Made by a program: the position numbers and the translations under genes
In this document: piece after piece, positions 55,651 to 64,000 of the stretch
Layout of the letters: each line of letters opens with the position of its first letter
Numbering within the stretch: the stretch's first letter is position 1
The notes under the pieces: generated by a model
The model's database searches: none
Told to the model about the DNA's origin: nothing
What the model saw: only the letters and a program-made list of their open reading frames with translations
Assembly: GCF_030908245.1 (NCBI RefSeq)
Contig: NZ_JAVFJJ010000001.1
Coordinates: 231,565 to 295,564 of the forward strand
Length of the DNA: 64,000 bases
From: Sinomonas sp. ASV322
GTDB lineage: Bacteria > Actinomycetota > Actinomycetes > Actinomycetales > Micrococcaceae
Direction of reading: 5' to 3'

Positions 55651-56277
55651 GTGCTGAGAGTGGGCCTGACGGGCGGGATTGGGGCGGGCAAGTCGGAGGT
55701 CGCCCGGCGGCTCGCCGAGCTCGGGGCCGTGCTCGTGGACGCGGACGCAATCGCCCGCGAGGTCGTCGAGCCCGGAACCGCGGGCCTCGCCGACGTCGCC
55801 GAGGCGTTCGGGCCGGAAGTCATGACGGACGACGGCGAACTGGACCGAGCGGCGCTTGGCGCCATCGTCTTCGCGGACCCGCGGCGACGAGAGCTCCTGA
55901 ACTCGATCGTGCATCCCCTCGTACGGGCGAGGGCCGCGGAGCTCGTCGCGGCGGCTCCCCAGGACGCCGTCGTGGTCGAGGACATTCCGCTTCTCGTCGA
56001 GACGGGACAGGCCGCGCGCTTCGACGTCGTCGTTGTCGTGGAAGCCCCGGACGAGCTCAGAGTCCGCCGGCTGGCTGACCGCAGGGGCATGGGTGAGGAC
56101 CAGGCCCGCGCCCGCATGGCCGCCCAGGCGTCGGGCGAGGAGCGCCGTGCCGCAGCGGACCACGTCATCGAGAATAGGGGCAGCCTCAGCGAGCTGCGCG
56201 CCGCCGTCGACCGCCTCTGGCGCGATGTCCTCGAACCAGCCGCGACGAGCGAAGGGCGCGGGGCGGAACGCGGTTAG
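55651..56277 (+). CDS. coaE: Dephospho-CoA kinase
   Basis: This 208-residue kinase completes CoA synthesis. The P-loop GLTGGIGAGKSEV (5-17, K14) is followed by VDADAIAREVVEPG and VVEDIPLLVETG; ADRRGMGEDQARARMAAQ is the lid. GTG 55651 starts directly at the conserved N-terminus and has no Shine-Dalgarno but an ideal -10 spacing. Its position between rpsA and uvrB is conserved in actinobacteria. Confidence 0.95.
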   Translation: MLRVGLTGGIGAGKSEVARRLAELGAVLVDADAIAREVVEPGTAGLADVAEAFGPEVMTDDGELDRAALGAIVFADPRRRELLNSIVHPLVRARAAELVAAAPQDAVVVEDIPLLVETGQAARFDVVVVVEAPDELRVRRLADRRGMGEDQARARMAAQASGEERRAAADHVIENRGSLSELRAAVDRLWRDVLEPAATSEGRGAERG

Positions 56278-56300
56278 CCGCCGACGAATGCGGACATGTC

Positions 56301-56323
56301 CTGTCCGCAGTGCAGCGTAGATT
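56301..56323 (+). promoter_or_regulatory. Putative PafBC/RecA-NDp-type uvrB promoter
   Basis: CTGTCCGCA (56301-56309), 8 bases, then TAGATT (56318-56323) resembles the TTGTCRGTG-N8-TAnnnT promoter of mycobacterial DNA-damage genes, with TGTC in register. TAGATT ends 6 bases before ATG 56330. A CGGACA/TGTCCG inverted repeat (56291-56307) overlaps it. Confidence 0.5.
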
Positions 56324-56329
56324 TGATGC

Positions 56330-58430
<2,101 letters not shown>

Positions 58431-58438
<8 letters not shown>

Positions 58439-59798
58439 GCTCGCTGAGACCTTCGGTTCGATCACTGCTCAGCGGCGCCGTGCCCAGCGCCGAACGGTTG
58501 GTGTTCTCGCGGCTGCCCAGCTTCTGAGCGGCGTCGGGAACGGCGCAACGCTCGCCGTCGGGTCCCTCCTCGCCGTGCAGTTCGCCGGCTCCGACGCGTG
58601 GGCTGGTTCCGTCACGACCACCCTGACGCTGAGCGCGGCGATGACGGCTCTCCCCCTGAGCGGCATCGCGGCGAGGCACGGGCGCAGGGCCGCCCTCGTG
58701 GGTGGCCTCGCGGCCGCCTCGGCGGGGGCCGCACTCGTGGTCCTTGCGACCATCGAGTCCTCGCTCGTCGTCCTCCTCGCGGGTGCGGTCCTGCTCGGCG
58801 TCGGATCGGCCGTGAACCTCCAGTCTCGCTTCGCCGCCGTCGACCTCGCCGACAGCGCCCGCCGGGGTCGCGACCTCTCGCTCGTCGTCTGGTCCATCAC
58901 CGTGGGCGCGGTCGCCGGCCCGAACCTCATCCGTCCCGGCGCGGCGTTGGGCACCGCGCTCGGGCTGCCCGGCACGGCCGGGCCCTTCGTCATCTCCGTG
59001 GCCGGCATGGCCCTCGCCGCGGCCCTTCTTCTTGTGGGCCTGCGCCCGGATCCGCTGCGCGAATCCCAGCGCCTCGCCGCGCTCGACGTTTCAGCCCGTC
59101 TGGGGTCGGCAGCGGCGGACGACGGCGCCCTTCCGCCCGAGTCGGTTCCGCCGGGACGCGGCTGGGCCTCGCTGAGGGCGGGGGCGCGTGCCATCCGCTC
59201 CTCGAGCGGGGCGACGCTCGCCGTCGCCAACGTCGTCGTGGCGCAGGCCGTGATGGTCTCGGTCATGGCGATGACCCCGCTCCATCTCTCGCACCTCGCG
59301 ATGGCGCACAGCACCGGGGGCGCGGACCGCGCGAGCGTCGACGCGTTCGCGATCATCGGCTTCACGATTTCGCTGCACATCGCGGGGATGTTCGCGCTCT
59401 CGCCCGTCATGGGCTGGCTCGCGGACCGCTGGGGCCGGCGGCGCACCCTCGCCCTTGGGCAGTCACTCCTCGTCGCGGCCGTCGCCGTGGCGGGGCTGGG
59501 AGCCGGCGATCCGGTGCTCGTCACCGCCGGACTCGTCCTGCTTGGCCTCGGTTGGTCGGCGTCGACCATTTCGGGCTCGGCCCTCCTCGCCGAATCAGTC
59601 CACGGGGCGAGCCGCGTTCTGGCGCAAGGCGTGTCCGACACCGCAATGGGACTCGCGGGCGCCCTCGGTGGCGGGACGGCCGGCGTTGTCATGGCCGGGC
59701 TTGGCTACGGCGGGCTCGCCGCGATCGCGTCGGTGCTGAGCGGTTGCGTCCTCGCCGCCGTCGCCCTGACGAGGCCGCGATCGCTCGCTGCCGCGTGA
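58431..59798 (+). CDS. MFS transporter
   Basis: This 455-residue major facilitator has twelve predicted helices in two halves. The loop 2-3 signature is [15 protein letters not shown], and the repeat in the second half is [18 protein letters not shown] long hydrophilic central loop spans about 210-250. It is probably a drug or metabolite exporter; the substrate is unknown. ATG 58431 overlaps uvrB by 8 bases with AAGGAGCTCC upstream, so it is likely expressed with uvrB. Confidence 0.9.
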
Positions 59799-59873
59799 CC
59801 TGTCCCGCGTGACCTGTCCCGCCGTGGCCCCGTCGCGGCCCACCCGCGCGGCGCGGCCTCTGACCCGAGCTGG

Positions 59874-61190
59874 CTAGGCGGCGCGCGCCATGGCGAGGAG
59901 CCTCGCGAAGATGGCCTCGCCGTCGTCCGAAATCCCGTCGTGATGGAAGTCAGGCGTTTCCCAGACGCGGAGGCCGCGAACACGCCCCGCGGTCTCGAGC
60001 GAGAGCGCGCGGTCCACGTAGATGTCGTCCCGGTAGACCGCAGCCGCGACGGGCACTGCGTTCTCGGCAAGGCGCGCCGGGTCGTAGAGCCTGCCCCAAT
60101 CGGACTTCTCGGCGAGCAGCCGCGCCGTTGCGGCGAGTGGCGCGAGCGCGGGGTCCTGCTCGAAAAGCCACGGGCATACCATCTCTCCCAGGAGGAGCGG
60201 TTCGGCCGCGTCGGCGCGGAAATCCGGGTATTCGTCGAGCACGCGCCACGCGGCCCAGGCGGAAGCCTCGCCCTGCGCGTAGATGGATTCGTGGAGGACG
60301 GCGTAGAGCGGGTTCGGCGCACGGGTCACGAGGGACTGGACCTGGGTGAGGAACGAGTCGGAGAGCCGGTCCCCGTCGGCCCCGTGCGTGAACGCGTCCT
60401 CGAGCAGGTGGTGCAGCGAGTCGACCCGTGTGTTCCCGCCGAGGAGGTTTCCCACGAGCTGGAATCGTTCCGGCGAGAGCCGGCTCCCGTCGGGGAGCCG
60501 CACACCGTGCGCACGGAGATGGTCGATGACCTCGGTGGCCCGTGCGCGGTCCTCGGGGTACCACGAGAAGTATTCGGCGTTGCGCGCGGCGAGGCGCGCG
60601 TAGGTTGCGCGATACACCCGCTCGGCTGGGCCGTCGAGCGGCGCGAGTCCGCCCGTGATGAGTGCCTCGCGCAGGCCGTTGGGGGCGATCGAGAGGTAGG
60701 TCAGGGTGCAGAAGCCGCCGAAACTCTGCCCGTAGACGGTCCATGGGCCGGAGCCGAGGGCGCGCCGGATGGCCTCGCAGTCCAGGACGATCGAGTCGGC
60801 CCGGAAATGGCTGAGGTATTCCGCCTGCTGGGCGGGCTCGCCGCGCAGCGGCAGGGTAGTCCGGTCCGCCGGCGTCGAGAGGCCGGTGCCGCGCTGATCG
60901 AGCATGAGGATGCGGAACTCCTTCGCGGCCTCCTTCATCCAGCCCGAGAGCGACGTGACCCGGTTCCCGCGTCCGCCCGGCCCGCCCTGGAGGTAGACGA
61001 GCCACGGGAGGCGGGCCACGACGTCCGCCGGATGAGCGGAGGAGATCAGTTCCCGGGCGAAGACGTCGATGGCCTCGCCATCGGGGTCGCCGTGGTCCAG
61101 CGGGACCGCGAAGACATGCTCGGTGGCGCGCAGCCCCCGGAACGCATGCTCCCCGAGGACCCGGTGGCGGGCCACGTCGACACGCCTCAC
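59874..61190 (-). CDS. Alpha/beta hydrolase, proline iminopeptidase-like (S33)
   Basis: This 438-residue hydrolase shows the S33 oxyanion motif LQGGPGGRGN, LMLDQRGTGLST, and the nucleophile elbow VYGQSFGGFCT. The catalytic histidine is in TPDFHHDG near the end. The family releases N-terminal proline from peptides or hydrolyses related amides. GTG 61190 overlaps the GNAT stop (GTGA), fixing the start and showing an operon. The conserved ATEHVFAVPLDH begins near residue 23. Confidence 0.9.
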   Translation of the reverse strand: MRRVDVARHRVLGEHAFRGLRATEHVFAVPLDHGDPDGEAIDVFARELISSAHPADVVARLPWLVYLQGGPGGRGNRVTSLSGWMKEAAKEFRILMLDQRGTGLSTPADRTTLPLRGEPAQQAEYLSHFRADSIVLDCEAIRRALGSGPWTVYGQSFGGFCTLTYLSIAPNGLREALITGGLAPLDGPAERVYRATYARLAARNAEYFSWYPEDRARATEVIDHLRAHGVRLPDGSRLSPERFQLVGNLLGGNTRVDSLHHLLEDAFTHGADGDRLSDSFLTQVQSLVTRAPNPLYAVLHESIYAQGEASAWAAWRVLDEYPDFRADAAEPLLLGEMVCPWLFEQDPALAPLAATARLLAEKSDWGRLYDPARLAENAVPVAAAVYRDDIYVDRALSLETAGRVRGLRVWETPDFHHDGISDDGEAIFARLLAMARAA

Positions 61191-61822
61191 GGCGCGGTGC
61201 CGAAGGAGGTGAGGGCGCCGCCGGTCAGGCGGAAGGTGTCCCACTCCTCCATCGGAACGGCCCCGATGCTCCGGTAGAACCCGATCGACGGCTCATTCCA
61301 CTTGAGCACGCTCCATTCAACGCGCGCGTAGCCGCGTTCGACGGCGATGCGCGCGAGTTCCGCGAGGAGCAGCTTGCCGTAGCCGCGACCGCGGGTCTCG
61401 GGGCGCACGTAGAGGTCTTCAAGGTAGATCCCGTGCGTGCCTTCCCACGTCGAGTAGTTGAGGAACCACAGCGCGAAGCCCGCGATGCGCGACGAGCCGG
61501 TGCCGTCGGCATCGTCGATCACGTGCGCGAAGATGGCCGGGTTCTCGCCGAAGAGCTGCGCCTCGAGCACCGGGACGGTGGTCTTGACGGCGTCCGGCTC
61601 ACGCTCGTAGACGGCGAGCTCGTGGATGAGCTCGAGGATTGCCGGCACGTCGTCACGGGCAGCCGGCCGGAGGCCGGCGGCGGGCGGGCGGGAAGAATCG
61701 GGCCGGAGGCCGGCGGCGGGCGGGCGGGAAGAACCGGGCCGGAGGCCGGCGGCGGGCGGGCGGGAAGAACCAGCGCGCCGGAGCGTGCCGACGGTCAGGG
61801 AGTCTGTGGAGGGGGATTCCAT
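61187..61822 (-). CDS. GNAT N-acetyltransferase with repeat-bearing N-terminus
   Basis: This 211-residue protein has an acetyltransferase domain (about 50-205) with acetyl-CoA motif VRPETRGRGYGKLLLAEL and EWSVLKWNEPSIGFYRSIGA, matching the diamine/thialysine acetyltransferase-like branch. Its first 48 residues contain three copies of the 12-residue unit GSSRPPAAGLRP, encoded by a 36-bp tandem repeat. ATG 61822 is supported by a TAAGTT -10 six bases upstream. The S33 hydrolase is coupled downstream. Confidence 0.88.
   Translation of the reverse strand: MESPSTDSLTVGTLRRAGSSRPPAAGLRPGSSRPPAAGLRPDSSRPPAAGLRPAARDDVPAILELIHELAVYEREPDAVKTTVPVLEAQLFGENPAIFAHVIDDADGTGSSRIAGFALWFLNYSTWEGTHGIYLEDLYVRPETRGRGYGKLLLAELARIAVERGYARVEWSVLKWNEPSIGFYRSIGAVPMEEWDTFRLTGGALTSFGTAP
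61665..61772 (-). repeat. 36-bp tandem repeat (three units) in the GNAT gene
   Basis: Units 61665-61700, 61701-61736 and 61737-61772 are nearly identical (GGCCGGAGGCCGGCGGCGGG core). Each keeps the reading frame and adds 12 residues to a Pro/Arg-rich N-terminal linker. Confidence 0.93.
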
Positions 61823-61828
61823 GTGTCC

Positions 61829-61834
61829 AACTTA
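61829..61834 (-). promoter_or_regulatory. -10 element of leaderless GNAT transcript
   Basis: TAAGTT on the minus strand ends 6 bases before ATG 61822. It overlaps the TAA stop of the upstream helicase. Confidence 0.5.
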
Positions 61835-64000
61835 GCCGCCCAGCCGCCCGATCTGCGTGACACGGATGACGGCGGATCCCGCCTCGTCGCTCGCCGCAAG
61901 GTCCACGTCAGCCGAGAAGCCCCAGTCGTGGTTCCCCGCCGGATCGTCGAAGATCTGGCGCACGTGCCATACGCCGGGCTGTTCGTCGATGATGAGGAGC
62001 TGGGGTCCGCGCGCGTCCGGCCCGGTCCCGATGTCCTCGTGCTCCTCGAAGTACCCGTCGAGCGCGCGCTCCCACGCGGCGACGCCGAAGCCTTCGTCTC
62101 CATCCAGATCGGCAAGCGCCTTCGAGTCCTCGTCCGCGAACAGCTCGACGCGGCGGAACAGCTCGTTGCGGACCATGACCCGGAACGCCCGGAGGTTCGA
62201 GGTGAGGGCCGGGGGCGGGGGAGGAGGAGCGTCGTGCGGGTGCAGCTCGTGGCCGCTCGTGAGCTCCTCCCATTCGTCGAGGAGGCTCGAGTCCACCTGC
62301 CGTACAAGCTCGCCGAGCCACGCGACGAGGTCCTCGAGATCCTCGCGCAGCGCGTCTTGTGGGACGGTCTGGCTGAGCGCCTTGTAGGCGTCCGTGAGGT
62401 ATCGCAGCACGATGCCCTCGCTGCGCGCGAGCGAATAGAACTGGACGAATTCGCCGAAGTCCATCGCGCGCTCGTACATGTCCCGCACCACGGACTTGGG
62501 GGCCAGCTCGAAGTCGCCGACCCACGGCGCGTGCTTGCGGTATTCCTCGAACGCGGCCTCGAGGAGCTCCTTGAGCGGCTCCGGGTACGTGACGGCGTCA
62601 AGGAGCGCCATCCGCTCGGTGTATTCGAGGCCGTCCGCCTTCATCGCGGCGACGGCGTCCGCGCGGGCGCGTTTGAGCTGCGCGGAGAGGATCTGGCGCG
62701 GCTTCTCGAGCGTTGCCTCGATGACGGAGACGACGTCGAGCGCGTACGACGGCGACTCCGGGCCAAGCAGGTCGAGTGCGGCGAGCGCGAAGGGGGAGAG
62801 CGGCTGGTTGAGCGCGAAGTTCTCCTGGAGGTCGACCGTGAGGCGCAGGGTCCGGCCGGTCGCGCGGTCCTCGGCGCTCTCATCGGCCTCTGGGATGCGT
62901 TCGACGACGCCTGCCGCGAGCAGCTCCCGCAGGATCCCCAGTGCCCGCCGCATGAGCCGCAGCTGGACTTGGCGCGGTTCGTGGTTCTCCTCGAGGAGAC
63001 GGCGGGCAGCAGCGACCGGGTTGCCCGGACGCGCGACGAGGTTGAGAAGCATTGCGTGGGTGACGGTGAAGCTCGAGGTCAGTGGCTCGGGCGCCGCGGC
63101 GACGAGCCGCTCGTACGTCGGCTGTCCCCACGAGACGAACCCCTCGGGCGGCTTCTTCTTGACGACCTGACGGAGCTTGCGGGCGTCGTCGCCGAACTTT
63201 GCGCGGGCCTTCTCCATGGCCCGGTTGTTCTCGATGACGTGCTCGGGCGCCTGCACCACGACGGTCCCGGCGGTGTCGAAGCCCGCTCGCCCGGCTCGGC
63301 CGGCGATCTGATGGAATTCGCGCGCGTTGAGGTGCCGCGTCCGCTGGCCGTCGAACTTGGTGAGCGCCGTGAGCAGGACCGTGCGGATCGGCACGTTGAT
63401 CCCCACGCCGAGCGTGTCCGTCCCGCAGATGACCTTGAGCAGCCCCGCCTGGGCCAGCTGCTCGACGAGGCGCCGGTACTTCGGCAGCATCCCCGCGTGG
63501 TGCACTCCGATCCCATGCCGCACGAGCCGATTGAGGGTCTTCCCGAACCCTGCGGCGAAGCGGAAGCGTCCGATGAGCTCGGCGATGCGGTCCTTCTCTT
63601 CGCGCGTGCACACGTTGACGCTCATGAGCTGCTGGGCCCGCTCGATCGCCTCGAGCTGGCTGAAATGCACGACGTACACTGGCGCCTGCTTCGTGGCGAG
63701 GAGCTCTTCGAGCGTCTCGTGGACGGGCTTCTCCTCGTAGTAGTAGTGCAGCGGAATGGGGCGCTCGGCACCCGCGACCGTCGTCGTCGTCCGCTTTGTG
63801 CGCTCGGTGAGCTCGCGCTCGAACCGGCCCACGTCGCCGAGCGTCGCGCTCATGAGGAGGAATTGCGCCTGGGGCAGCTCAAGAAGGGGGACCTGCCACG
63901 CCCAGCCGCGCTGGGGATCGGAGTAGAAGTGGAACTCGTCCATGATCACCGGACCGAGTTCGGCCGCCGCTCCCTCGCGCAGCGCATGATTGGCGAGGAT
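61832..64000 (-). CDS. DEAD/DEAH-box helicase with DUF3516 (5' truncated)
   Basis: The open frame runs off the window edge at its 5' end, so the first helicase motifs are missing. Visible are motif II VIMDEFHFYSDP, motif III LLMSATLGD, motif V GTDTLGVGINVP and motif VI HQIAGRAGRAGFD. A long C-terminal DUF3516 region carries the Pro-run HDAPPPPPP and ends VIRVTQIGRLGG. It resembles Ski2/Mtr4-type and HelY helicases, suggesting RNA processing. TAA at 61832-61834 overlaps the GNAT promoter. Confidence 0.92.
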   Translation of the reverse strand: MLANHALREGAAAELGPVIMDEFHFYSDPQRGWAWQVPLLELPQAQFLLMSATLGDVGRFERELTERTKRTTTTVAGAERPIPLHYYYEEKPVHETLEELLATKQAPVYVVHFSQLEAIERAQQLMSVNVCTREEKDRIAELIGRFRFAAGFGKTLNRLVRHGIGVHHAGMLPKYRRLVEQLAQAGLLKVICGTDTLGVGINVPIRTVLLTALTKFDGQRTRHLNAREFHQIAGRAGRAGFDTAGTVVVQAPEHVIENNRAMEKARAKFGDDARKLRQVVKKKPPEGFVSWGQPTYERLVAAAPEPLTSSFTVTHAMLLNLVARPGNPVAAARRLLEENHEPRQVQLRLMRRALGILRELLAAGVVERIPEADESAEDRATGRTLRLTVDLQENFALNQPLSPFALAALDLLGPESPSYALDVVSVIEATLEKPRQILSAQLKRARADAVAAMKADGLEYTERMALLDAVTYPEPLKELLEAAFEEYRKHAPWVGDFELAPKSVVRDMYERAMDFGEFVQFYSLARSEGIVLRYLTDAYKALSQTVPQDALREDLEDLVAWLGELVRQVDSSLLDEWEELTSGHELHPHDAPPPPPPALTSNLRAFRVMVRNELFRRVELFADEDSKALADLDGDEGFGVAAWERALDGYFEEHEDIGTGPDARGPQLLIIDEQPGVWHVRQIFDDPAGNHDWGFSADVDLAASDEAGSAVIRVTQIGRLGG

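Noticed and set aside
56291-56307. LexA SOS box at uvrB.
   Set aside because: The CGGACA/TGTCCG repeat does not match the actinobacterial CGAAC...GTTCG LexA site; a PafBC-like promoter fits better.

Overview
The window is a block of conserved housekeeping chromosome from a very GC-rich actinobacterium. Features pointing to Micrococcaceae (Arthrobacter/Sinomonas-like) are the frequent GTG starts, TAnnnT -10 boxes, a DUF6421-SDR-threonine aldolase operon, the TIGR03085 and HGxxPAAW families, a PdtaR-type ANTAR regulator, and gene order shared with mycobacteria (hisF-hisI-trpE-trp membrane protein-trpC-trpB-trpA-lgt; rpsA-coaE-uvrB; fmt-rsmB-rpe-rib). This assignment rests on gene content, not on a search. 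I see no prophage, insertion sequence, integron, CRISPR array or plasmid feature.

Layout. 1-818: end of a histidine kinase and its LuxR-type regulator. 787-4108 (minus): ribonuclease D, DUF3000 and threonine aldolase, the aldolase followed by degenerate tandem copies of its own 3' end. 4152-6295 (minus): SDR and DUF6421, one operon with the aldolase. 6445-8592 (minus): MsrB, a small UspA-like protein and a DsbA-like membrane protein. 8820-14749: alpha/beta hydrolase, YbaK, a pore-like membrane protein behind a 22-codon ORF, the SufE/SseA sulfur pair and ZapE. 14870-16209: a 32-codon gene, a five-tRNA cluster (minus) and a tRNA-Val (plus). 16293-20941: PD-(D/E)XK nuclease, then def-fmt-rsmB-rpe. 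21081-25696: FMN riboswitch with ribM-ribD-ribE-ribB-ribA-ribH. 25795-29490: hisE, hisG, hisF and hisI with two minus-strand genes. 29613-36502: trpE-Trp membrane protein-HGxxPAAW-trpC-trpB-trpA-lgt. 36755-44472: gltB-gltD and pyk. 44552-48089: PdtaR, tRNA-Leu, Pit phosphate transporter plus a small membrane partner, a RibD/DHFR-like reductase and a hotdog thioesterase. 48103-54744: polA, an Eis-like acetyltransferase, a lipoprotein deacetylase and rpsA. 54919-64000: YigZ, coaE, uvrB, MFS exporter, S33 hydrolase, GNAT and a DUF3516 helicase that runs off the window.

How it fits together. Three anabolic blocks (riboflavin, histidine, tryptophan) use tight ATGA/GTGA translational coupling. The riboflavin block starts with an FMN riboswitch and a riboflavin transporter, so uptake and synthesis share one FMN sensor. 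Glutamate synthase supplies glutamate nitrogen. Lgt fits the lipobox on the deacetylase. uvrB carries a promoter resembling the PafBC/RecA-NDp class.

The most distinctive general observation is that ten genes have a TAnnnT -10 element ending exactly 6 or 7 bases before the start codon, the geometry of leaderless mRNAs. The least explained items are the DUF6421 operon with a possible HDxxH...ExxxD metal site, the 32-codon gene with its own promoter and near-perfect Shine-Dalgarno, and the 22-codon ORF coupled to a pore-loop membrane protein. I did not find a clearly new defence or mobile system.
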